Source: Cytobacillus sp. IB215665
GTDB taxonomy: Bacteria > Bacillota > Bacilli > Bacillales > SM2101
Length of the DNA stretch: 49,709 bases
Assembly (NCBI RefSeq): GCF_033963835.1
Contig: NZ_JAXBME010000025.1
Coordinates: 1-49,709, forward strand
Direction of reading: 5' to 3'
Shown here: piece after piece, positions 34,517-41,205 of the stretch
Position numbering within the stretch: position 1 is the first letter of the stretch
How the letters are laid out: each line of letters begins with the position of its first letter
Program-made: the position numbers and the translations under genes
Notes under the pieces: model-generated
What the model was told of the DNA's origin: nothing
The model's input: only the letters and a program-made list of their open reading frames with translations
Databases searched by the model: none

Positions 34517-34729
34517 ATGTATACCGATAAAGAATTAGAAGAAAAATGGATGGAATTATCTGACGTTCCATTTGATTATCAAGATGATGAAGGAGTACAA
34601 GACTTATCTCTATCGCTAGATTGGTTTGCCTTTAAAAAGGGAGTTAAAAAGGGGGAAATTTGGAGTTGGTTTGACAAACGACACTCTAAAGGTGTTGGAT
34701 GGTTACTCTATGAATCGGGTTTATGTTAA
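34517..34729 (+). CDS. Small acidic protein (70 aa)
   Basis: ATG 34517 follows GGAGAG. Sequence MYTDKELEEKWMELSDVPFD continues with SLDWFAFKKGVKKGEIWSWF. Trp-rich and acidic. Similar to short 'DUF'-type plasmid proteins, but not recognised. Confidence 0.6.
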   Translation: MYTDKELEEKWMELSDVPFDYQDDEGVQDLSLSLDWFAFKKGVKKGEIWSWFDKRHSKGVGWLLYESGLC

Positions 34730-34836
34730 TTAATATAGAAAGAAATACTCTGAATTACCTTTTAATGAGTGAAAACTTTAATAGATTAATTGTAATGAAA
34801 ATAATTTTGGTTGTAACCTAAAAAGGAGTGTATATT

Positions 34837-35109
34837 ATGGCTTGTATACTAGAAAATATAATTAGTGATTACGAATTGAGTAAAGCATTAATTCGAGTTA
34901 CTAATAACGGTGGTACTCATGTAGCAGTTCGCCGTAATAATTTTAATAATGGGAACATAAAAGACTATGAATATGTAAGCATACTTAATAATGTTGATGA
35001 AAAGAAAATTAACACATATCTAAAAAAATTAAAATGGGTGTGTGGAGAATATGTGTATACGGATGATGGTAAAATGTTAACAGCTTACTGTATAGTGATA
35101 GAAGATTAG
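34837..35109 (+). CDS. Small protein (90 aa)
   Basis: ATG 34837 lies behind AAAAAGGAG; an upstream ATG at 34828 overlaps the RBS spacer. The product has HVAVRRNNFNNGNIKDYEYV and KKLKWVCGEYVYTDDGKMLT. Unknown function. Confidence 0.65.
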   Translation: MACILENIISDYELSKALIRVTNNGGTHVAVRRNNFNNGNIKDYEYVSILNNVDEKKINTYLKKLKWVCGEYVYTDDGKMLTAYCIVIED

Positions 35110-35150
35110 TATTAAAAAATGGTAAAACAAGAGAATAGATCTAAACATTT

Positions 35151-35175
35151 GAGAGGGCATATTTTGCCCTCTTTT
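35151..35175 (+). terminator. Terminator before array 2
   Basis: GAGGGCA (35153-35159) pairs with TGCCCTC (35165-35171), followed by TTTT. Confidence 0.75.
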
Positions 35176-35246
35176 ACTTTGAACAACAATTTTATAGCAA
35201 AATAATTCTAATATATGATATAATTACCTTATATTTATTTTCATCT

Positions 35247-35512
35247 GAAAGCTGTTATGCTACTCCACTTAATTGTGAGCAGGTAGGAACTCGGCACATC
35301 CGAACTGAAAGCTGTTATGCTACTCCACTTAACTGTGAGCAGGTAGGAACTCGGCACATCCACTTTTGAAAGCTATTATGCTACCCCACATAACTGTGAG
35401 CAGGTAGGAACTTTGGCACATCCAATTCTTGAAAGCTGTTATGCTATCCCACATTAACAAGTGAGCAGGTAGGAACTCGGCATATCCCTTAAGTACTCTT
35501 ATACTTTCCATT
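35247..35512. repeat. Tandem array of 60-bp repeats, copy 2
   Basis: Units begin at 35247, 35307, 35368 and 35431, with the same 60/61/63 spacing as copy 1. Over about 260 bp only a few bases differ (for instance ggcacatctc versus ggcatatccc near the end). The preceding 25 bp (attaccttatatttattttc) are also shared. Copy 2 is offset from copy 1 by exactly 11,091 bp and lies in the same orientation, again ahead of a terminator and an operon. Confidence 0.95.
35477..35505 (+). promoter_or_regulatory. Promoter at the end of repeat array 2
   Basis: TCGGCA (35477-35482), 17-nt spacer, TATACT (35500-35505), identical in layout to the promoter ending array 1. Confidence 0.5.
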
Positions 35513-35597
35513 GGTAGAAAAAGAGTTTTGTGAAAGATAAGGTTAATCAAAATTGGACAAGTGTGTAAAAATCAAAAAAATAACAAGAGTTGAACCA

Positions 35598-35632
35598 AAA
35601 GACGTATTCCGTATGTGAATAGGTCTTTTTTT
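35598..35632 (+). terminator. Leader terminator before the gene at 35663
   Basis: AAAGACGTATTC (35598-35609) pairs, with bulges, with GAATAGGTCTTT (from 35617) and then T's. The first ATG is 31 bp after it. It resembles leader terminator 2 of the recT operon in sequence (both start AAAGACGTAT). Confidence 0.7.
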
Positions 35633-35662
35633 GCGTTCAAAAAAAGAGAGGGGCAAGGGAAA

Positions 35663-35881
35663 ATGAAAACGAATTCGACAAGAAAAGAGCTAGTGGTGTA
35701 TATCCAAGATGATTTAAACGATGATTTAAAAGCAAAAGAGGTAGTAACAGACTCCATATGTGACGTAACATCCATTTTAAACAATCACCAACATGCAAGT
35801 AAAATCTTACTGGTGAATGCAAGAACACGTTTTTGTATGGAAGTTGCAAATGGCGAAGTCTTAAATTATTACGCTAGTTGA
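35663..35881 (+). CDS. Small protein (72 aa), first gene after array 2
   Basis: ATG 35663 follows GAGGGGCAAGGG. The product is MKTNSTRKELVVYIQDDLND then VTDSICDVTSILNNHQHAS and a short C-terminal strand. Soluble and acidic. Unknown. Confidence 0.65.
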   Translation: MKTNSTRKELVVYIQDDLNDDLKAKEVVTDSICDVTSILNNHQHASKILLVNARTRFCMEVANGEVLNYYAS

Positions 35882-35972
35882 TAAAAGCGACTGTACTATT
35901 TGTTGCACAATCATTATTAATACTAGTTAAATAGCATATCAGTTTACTAAAAATGTAAAGGAGAATAAATTT

Positions 35973-36164
35973 ATGAATGTTTATCATTTAATTTATTTTG
36001 CAAATGGAAGTCAACATGTTTCTATTGTAGTAGCCGAAGATGAGGAACAAGCTGAACAACTAATTTCAAAGGATTTTACTCCTGATGATAACTATGAGTT
36101 AGATATTTTGGGTGAGATTAATTTGTTCAGCCCATTCATCATTCATACGGAAATAACTGGGTGA
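35973..36164 (+). CDS. Small acidic protein (63 aa)
   Basis: RBS AAAGGAG. Sequence VYHLIYFANGSQHVSIVVAE followed by DEEQAEQLISKDFTPDDNYE. The pattern of a short beta-alpha-beta protein. No recognised family. Confidence 0.65.
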   Translation: MNVYHLIYFANGSQHVSIVVAEDEEQAEQLISKDFTPDDNYELDILGEINLFSPFIIHTEITG

Positions 36165-36208
36165 TTAGTGTTTCAAAAAAAACTAGGTAACTAAATCTAA
36201 AAATTTTA

Positions 36209-36243
36209 AAAGGAGGATGACCATTGTGTCATGCTCCTTTTTT
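36209..36243 (+). terminator. Terminator directly ahead of the gene at 36280
   Basis: AAAGGAG.ATGAC and GTCAT.CTCCTTT form a long stem around ATTGT, followed by TTTTGCTTTTTT. The ATG is 37 bp later. Confidence 0.7.
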
Positions 36244-36279
36244 GCTTTTTTATCAAAAAAAACGGAAGGGGCAGACAGT

Positions 36280-37146
36280 ATGGATTTGTTTGATTTTGAA
36301 ACTGAAAAAAGTACTGAATCACTAGAATCATCCTTTAAACGATTAGTCCAATGGTACAAAGAGGACGGAAATCCTGTTCGGGAAAGGATATCATATCTCC
36401 CAAGTGATTTAAGGGTGCGCTTAAATGAATTTGAGGAAGAGGGATGGATTAAGTTTGAGAATAAATATACCTCTTTTTCAATTCCTAATCATTTGAAGGA
36501 CTTTTATTCACCTGATGAGCGTGTTGATATGATCATAGGAAAAATGGAAAAGCTCTATGAGGATGGGAACATATTTGATTTGCTTAAATTTAATTCCCCA
36601 TCTTGCGAATTTGCTACTAAAAAAGATAGGGATGAATTCTACCTACTTGAAAAAGATGCAAGGAAGCACTTTGCTAAGGATGTTGTTAGCAACAAATTAG
36701 CGTTACAGTATTTTACTCAAAATGAAAGTTCAAGAGGAACAAAGATAAATCGTTTTTCAACTTCCCTTGAAAAAGAAGCTGTTAAAACTCTAGCTGAAGA
36801 GATTATTCCTATTTCTGATATAGATGAAATAGAACACTACTTCAAAACGACAGCATTTTTTTGTGGGATTTGTAAAACAAGTGGACAAGCGGAAGTCAGA
36901 GTGATTTCGCCAATATTATTTGATATTGCTTGTCTGTGTGAAGCCAAAACTGAAAAACAAGTAAAATTGATTATCTCTTATGCGGGTGGATCAAGCACCA
37001 ACTTGTATACAACGAAATATAGAATTGTTTATCCAAAAAGTTGGAGTACACAACGGTACTTTGACGAACTTACTCCAGAGTTGATTGATGTTATGTTTTC
37101 TAATCATGACAGGCTATGCAGACTATATGGAGTCGAAGCTACATGA
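36280..37146 (+). CDS. Protein of unknown function (288 aa)
   Basis: ATG 36280 behind GAAGGGG; longer in-frame starts lie inside the terminator. The body is soluble, with charged N-terminal half (LVQWYKEDGNPVRERISYLP), a CxxC at FFCGICKTSGQAEVRV and a basic/aromatic C-terminus (YRIVYPKSWSTQRYFDELTP). No family recognised. It overlaps the next gene by 4 bp (ATGA). Confidence 0.7.
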   Translation: MDLFDFETEKSTESLESSFKRLVQWYKEDGNPVRERISYLPSDLRVRLNEFEEEGWIKFENKYTSFSIPNHLKDFYSPDERVDMIIGKMEKLYEDGNIFDLLKFNSPSCEFATKKDRDEFYLLEKDARKHFAKDVVSNKLALQYFTQNESSRGTKINRFSTSLEKEAVKTLAEEIIPISDIDEIEHYFKTTAFFCGICKTSGQAEVRVISPILFDIACLCEAKTEKQVKLIISYAGGSSTNLYTTKYRIVYPKSWSTQRYFDELTPELIDVMFSNHDRLCRLYGVEAT

Positions 37147-37394
37147 TAATGCAAGAGCTAGATTTGTATTCATCAGACTGGGGATTTGCAAACTTGAATC
37201 CAATGGTAAGAGCATTTGGGCTGAAAAGGGACCGAAAAGCAAAATGTAAGTCTTGTCTTTATCTCATTAAAGAACATGGAGAGACAAGATGCATATACAG
37301 AACCCCTGTTGAACATGATCCAGAACTAAGAGCTTGTTCCAGGTATCTAAATAGAAAAAAGCAGAGGGAGTGGATCAATAATGAAGATTCTTAA
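37143..37394 (+). CDS. Small zinc-motif protein (83 aa)
   Basis: Start at ATG 37143, coupled to the previous stop, behind GGAG. The sequence has CKSC and later CIYRTP and ACSRYL cysteines, a plausible four-Cys zinc site, in a basic protein. A nearly identical but frameshifted copy is at 6862. The 3' end overlaps the methyltransferase start by 14 bp, and its last codons seem altered by the insertion of that gene (see findings). Confidence 0.75.
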   Translation: MIMQELDLYSSDWGFANLNPMVRAFGLKRDRKAKCKSCLYLIKEHGETRCIYRTPVEHDPELRACSRYLNRKKQREWINNEDS

Positions 37395-38997
37395 ACAGTT
37401 TTTATCAAAAAATCCTGAAAGAGTTTATATACACAACTTAGCCCTAAAAGAAGCTGGTTTTGAACCGGGAGAGCGTTATAAGTATGTAGTGGATATAGAG
37501 CAACAAAAAGTTGTTATTCTTCCTTCTGATAATGGTGAAGGAAACAAAATTTGCAAAAGAAAAGTTAAAGATGGTTACAAGCCTGTTATTGACATTCGCA
37601 ATCAAAAAGCTCTGTCAATATTCAAAGGTAGTAAATATCTTCAAATTACTGTATTAGAGAACGAAGTAATTGTAGAAGGATATGTTGAATCTGAAGAAAA
37701 TGAAAATACTTCAATTTTCAATAAAATTGCTTCAAAAGTTACTGGGAAGGTTTCTAAAAAAACAGCTAAAGTTGTTGATATTAATCAATTTTTAAAAGTC
37801 AAAAAACATGCTGAAGTGGTGCTCTCTAAAAAGCAATTAGAGAATGCTGTTGGAAGTAATAATCACCATATGTCATTCGAGGATATTGCTTGGGATGTTT
37901 CTGCTAGCAGTAATAAAAATTCAGAATCATATGGGTTTGTTAAGAAAGCATTAAAAAATCTGCATATACCACTTCAAGTAGTTTCTCTATTCTCAGGAGC
38001 GGGTATTTTAGATTTTGCGTTTAAAAAAGCAGGATTCGATATCCTATACGCGGTTGAAAAGAGTGTTGCTGCTGCTAAAACCTATATGGAGAATATCGGT
38101 AAACATATACATGTTGGAAGTATTACTGACCTTTGTAAAAATGCGATTGCTAAAGCCTCAGTAATAATAGGGGGAATACCTTGTACCTCTTTTTCTAAGG
38201 TTAATATGAAAAAGAGATTAGTTGATCATCCTGACTTCTACTTGTTTAAAGAATATATCGATACAGTGAAAGCCAATGAAAATTGTAAAGTGTTCATGAT
38301 TGAAAATGTAGAAGAGTTTATTACTTCTATGGACGGTTATATTATCAAGGAAATTCAACAAGAATTAAGTGATTATGAAATTACTTATGGAGTTCTAAAT
38401 TCAGCAGATTATGGAACTCCAATGATTAGAAAACGAGCTATAATTATTGGCTCTAAAATCGGAAAAATAGATCTACCTCAACCTTCAATTACTGATAAAG
38501 AGAAATACTCTACAGTTGCTGAAGCACTAGAGGGACTGACGGATGATATTCCTAATCAGCTAGACTTTAATAGCCATAAACCCTTGACTATCGAGAGAAT
38601 GAAGCACGTTCCACAAGGGGGGAACCATTGGGATATTCCTGAAAAACTAAGAACATTTAAAGGGAAATTTTCAGTTTTTCATAAACGTCTATCAATGGAT
38701 AAGCCATCGATAAGTTTGGTCCATCCAAGGAAAAGCCTTATTACACATCCTCTTTTAAATCGTGTTGTTTCTGTAAGGGAGTGTTCAAGAATTTTCGGAT
38801 TGCCAGACGAGTTTGTTTTCTTTGGTCAAGATGGGGATTCGAAATCAAAACAATTAGACGCTAAACAACAGCAAATCGTCAACGGAGTGCCAGTTAACTT
38901 AGGCAAAGCGGTGGCGAATGCGATTAAAAAAGCTATCATGCAATTTAATATTAGAAATAAAACGGCTACTTTCCAAAAACTTGATTTTTCTCAGTAA
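37381..38997 (+). CDS. C5 cytosine DNA methyltransferase with extra N-domain
   Basis: A 538-aa enzyme. The methyltransferase part (about 195-525) has motif I LFSGAGILDFAFKKAGF, motif IV GGIPCTSFS with catalytic Cys268, motif VI IENVEEF, motif VIII MIRKRAIIIGS and motif X-like NGVPVNLGKAVANAI. The first 100 residues (VYIHNLALKEAGFEPGERYKY then VVDIEQQKVVILP and a second similar half) resemble an AbrB/SymE-type swapped-hairpin fold, which is unusual on such enzymes. It modifies cytosine in DNA and may protect the element from host restriction. No cognate restriction gene was seen, so it is an orphan. Target sequence unknown. Confidence 0.9.
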   Translation: MKILKQFLSKNPERVYIHNLALKEAGFEPGERYKYVVDIEQQKVVILPSDNGEGNKICKRKVKDGYKPVIDIRNQKALSIFKGSKYLQITVLENEVIVEGYVESEENENTSIFNKIASKVTGKVSKKTAKVVDINQFLKVKKHAEVVLSKKQLENAVGSNNHHMSFEDIAWDVSASSNKNSESYGFVKKALKNLHIPLQVVSLFSGAGILDFAFKKAGFDILYAVEKSVAAAKTYMENIGKHIHVGSITDLCKNAIAKASVIIGGIPCTSFSKVNMKKRLVDHPDFYLFKEYIDTVKANENCKVFMIENVEEFITSMDGYIIKEIQQELSDYEITYGVLNSADYGTPMIRKRAIIIGSKIGKIDLPQPSITDKEKYSTVAEALEGLTDDIPNQLDFNSHKPLTIERMKHVPQGGNHWDIPEKLRTFKGKFSVFHKRLSMDKPSISLVHPRKSLITHPLLNRVVSVRECSRIFGLPDEFVFFGQDGDSKSKQLDAKQQQIVNGVPVNLGKAVANAIKKAIMQFNIRNKTATFQKLDFSQ

Positions 38998-39062
38998 AGA
39001 ATATGAGAAGAAAAGGTATAAATACAAAACCCTTGGCGAGCATGGTTCAAAATAAAAAGCCA

Positions 39063-39107
39063 ACCAGGTATCTAAAAAGAAAAAAATGGAGAGGGAGTGG
39101 GTCAAAA
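39063..39107 (+). repeat. Duplicated end of the zinc-motif gene
   Basis: CCAGGTATCTAAAAAG-aaaaaa-GAGGGAGTGG here repeats the end of the upstream gene at 37338-37380 (CCAGGTATCTAAATAG ... GAGGGAGTGG), on the other side of the methyltransferase. The part 38998-39062 is not matched by the upstream copy. Confidence 0.75.
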
Positions 39108-39359
39108 ATGAAAAAGTTGAATGTTAATATAGGGAACATTGTCAGAATCCAAACAGTTGAGGTCACATGTTATGGGCTAAGAAGCTATATAGGTCGTGTG
39201 GTAGGTATAATTCAAGATCAAGTAATTATTGAAGATATTATTGGTCTGAACGACTCGATTGGAAAAGGAAGGTACAGTATTCGTTTATCAAAGCTTCATT
39301 CATGTACTGTATTATTCGAAAAACTAAGTATAGGTGGTGTTGAAAAATGGCCCGCTTAG
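39108..39359 (+). CDS. Small protein (83 aa)
   Basis: ATG 39108 lies behind GAGGGAGTGG (upstream ATG 39003 has no RBS and covers the duplicated stretch). The product has KLNVNIGNIVRIQTVEVTCYG and YIGRVVGIIQDQVIIED, a small all-beta, KOW/SH3-like pattern. It overlaps the next gene by 13 bp. The first 15 codons are duplicated at 7101. Confidence 0.7.
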   Translation: MKKLNVNIGNIVRIQTVEVTCYGLRSYIGRVVGIIQDQVIIEDIIGLNDSIGKGRYSIRLSKLHSCTVLFEKLSIGGVEKWPA

Positions 39360-40399
39360 AATCAGAAGGACGTGGAGGTTTTTACCCGACTCCACCTGAA
39401 GAAATGCAACTCATATTAAAACGCTTAACCTGTGATCAAGGAGATAAAATATCACTTCTTGATCCGTGTGCAGGTAAAGGAGCTGCATTAGCTGATTGGA
39501 AAACACATATGCAAAGTTTAGGAGCTCAGGCTACTAATTACGGTATTGAAATTGAAAAATCACGTGCTGGGATAGCAGAAAAACATGTAGACCACCTATT
39601 AAAGTGTGGTTATGAGGAAACTCGTATTAGCCATGATGCATTCTCAGCCATATACTTAAATCCTCCTTTTATGCAGATCAAGTCAGAAAGAGCAGAGGTT
39701 ACGTTTTTGAAAGATCTCACTCAAGATTATTTGCAACCAGGAGGAGTACTTATCTTCAACATCCCTCAGTACGTATTGAGAGATGCAGCGAAAATATTAG
39801 CGTCCCGCTTTAATAACATTCGTGTCTATCGTTTTACAGATGAAAATTACGATACCTATAAACAGGTCATTGTATATGCTGTGAGACGTAGAAGAGGATT
39901 GAGAAGCGGAGAGGAACGGATATATCAACAGAAAATAGAAAAAGAGCTGTATAATCGATCTTTTCTAGGGAAAGATGCTTTTCCAACCTTAGATAGCAAT
40001 GACTACAGTGAGATCGAGTATAAGATTCCCTCTCAACAAAAAGAGGTTGAACTTTTTCAGTCTACGATAGTAGAAATAGAGGACATAATTAAATCTGAAG
40101 AACAATCCATCTTTAACTTTAAAGTAGAACAAAAGATATCTGATCTGATACTTACAAGTGAACAGAAACAGATACGTCCAGCTCTTCCGTTGAAATACAC
40201 TCATATGGCAACAGCAATTGCTAGTGGTGTCTTACCCGAAACAATGGGAACACACTTACTAGTCGGAGTCACAAAACGTGTAACGGAAAAGAAAGAGCAA
40301 CTGAACCCTAAAAATGGAAAAACACAAGAGGTAACAACCTCTAAACCAAAGTCCATTGTACGAGTATTTTCAGATAAGGGGATTTTTAACCTTAAGTAA
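39347..40399 (+). CDS. DUF6094-like N6-type DNA methyltransferase
   Basis: A 350-aa protein. It starts ARLESEGRGGFYPTPPEEM, then SAM-binding motif I LLDPCAGKGAAL and catalytic-type motif AIYLNPPF (NPPF, as in N6-adenine enzymes), followed by GGVLIFNIPQYVLRDAA. This arrangement matches the DUF6094 family of plasmid/ICE methyltransferases commonly next to SNF2 helicases. The C-terminal 150 residues are charged and less conserved. The last 175 bp of the gene are duplicated at 40925. Confidence 0.82.
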   Translation: MARLESEGRGGFYPTPPEEMQLILKRLTCDQGDKISLLDPCAGKGAALADWKTHMQSLGAQATNYGIEIEKSRAGIAEKHVDHLLKCGYEETRISHDAFSAIYLNPPFMQIKSERAEVTFLKDLTQDYLQPGGVLIFNIPQYVLRDAAKILASRFNNIRVYRFTDENYDTYKQVIVYAVRRRRGLRSGEERIYQQKIEKELYNRSFLGKDAFPTLDSNDYSEIEYKIPSQQKEVELFQSTIVEIEDIIKSEEQSIFNFKVEQKISDLILTSEQKQIRPALPLKYTHMATAIASGVLPETMGTHLLVGVTKRVTEKKEQLNPKNGKTQEVTTSKPKSIVRVFSDKGIFNLK

Positions 40400-40426
40400 A
40401 ATATAAACAACACATCACAATATCAT

Positions 40427-40528
40427 AAGGGAGGGTAGTCCTTGTGCATGAGCGTATTATATGCAGAAGGGGAATCCCTTCTGCATGCGCTTTGTGCATT
40501 AAATGGGCGTTTAAATGAAAAAGATTGA
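40427..40528 (+). promoter_or_regulatory. Leader with hairpin and possible leader ORF, copy 1
   Basis: GGGAGGG at 40429-40435 precedes a small frame (TTG 40442 or ATG 40448, to TGA 40526-40528). That frame encodes MSVLYAEGESLLHALC and overlaps the next gene's start by 14 bp. Inside it lies a perfect hairpin ATGCAGAAGG/CCTTCTGCAT (loop ggaatc region). The following gene has no obvious RBS of its own, so translation may be coupled through this leader. Confidence 0.45.
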
Positions 40529-40919
40529 AGAAGTAGAAGTGGTAGACATTGAAGAGACAGGGAAATTTCTTGATTTAAATTTTATGATAGAGACAAATGA
40601 ATGGGTAAGTTATGAATTTAAAGGGGCAGAAATAATAATTGAAGGATATGGAGAACAAAGTTTATTCAGAATGTTTTTGTATAAAGAAACAGATGAAATT
40701 ACTGTCCACTCTGCATATAGTCAAGATTATGATGTTATGGAAGAAGTAACATGGTATTTTGATATCGAAAAACTTCATGAGGATATTGAAGAATTTATAA
40801 CTAAAAATGGAGTAGAAGATATAAGTGAAATATATAAAAGGTATTGTGAATTAAAGGAGAAAGGTTATTCGGATGAAGAAGCATGTTATGAAGCTAACAT
40901 AGAGGTTTACAATGAGTGA
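40515..40919 (+). CDS. Acidic orphan protein captured behind a duplicated leader
   Basis: A 134-aa, very acidic protein (many Glu/Asp; EEVEVVDIEETGKFLDLNFM, EWVSYEFKGAEIIIEGYGEQ, EVTWYFDIEKLHEDIEEFI), predicted pI low. Its first codons ATGAAAAAGAT are identical to those of the SNF2 gene at 41206. It lies between two copies of the same leader plus the DUF6094 gene tail. Acidic small proteins in such regions are often DNA-mimic inhibitors of host defence. That is only a hypothesis. Confidence 0.75.
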   Translation: MKKIEEVEVVDIEETGKFLDLNFMIETNEWVSYEFKGAEIIIEGYGEQSLFRMFLYKETDEITVHSAYSQDYDVMEEVTWYFDIEKLHEDIEEFITKNGVEDISEIYKRYCELKEKGYSDEEACYEANIEVYNE

Positions 40920-40924
40920 CCTAT

Positions 40925-41092
40925 AGTAGTGTCTTACCTGAAACAATGGGAACACATTTATTAGTTGGGGTCACAAAACTAGAAAGAGTAGCTGAACCCT
41001 AAAAATGGAAAAACGAAAGAGGTAACAACCTCTAAACCAAAGTCCATTGTACGAGTATTTTCAGATAAGGGGATTTTTAACCTTAAGTAAAA
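40925..41092 (+). repeat. Duplicated 3' end of the DUF6094-like gene
   Basis: The sequence from about 40925 (tagtgtcttacctgaaacaa) to 41092 repeats 40228-40399 with scattered substitutions and small deletions that destroy the frame. It therefore is a non-coding relic. It continues directly into leader copy 2. Confidence 0.9.
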
Positions 41093-41205
41093 TATAAACA
41101 ACACATAACAACATCATAAGGGAGGGTAGCCCTTTTGCATGAGCGTATTAAATGCAGAAGGGTAAGCCCTTCTGTATGCGTTTTATGTTTTAAATGGGCG
41201 TTTAA
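41093..41205 (+). promoter_or_regulatory. Leader with hairpin, copy 2 (before SNF2)
   Basis: A diverged copy of the leader at 40400-40514. The hairpin is kept (ATGCAGAAGGG and CCCTTCTGTAT, with a G-U pair replacing G-C), although the loop changed and the MSVL-type leader ORF now stops after eight codons. The ATG of the SNF2 gene again lacks a nearby RBS (gggcgtttaa). Confidence 0.6.
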
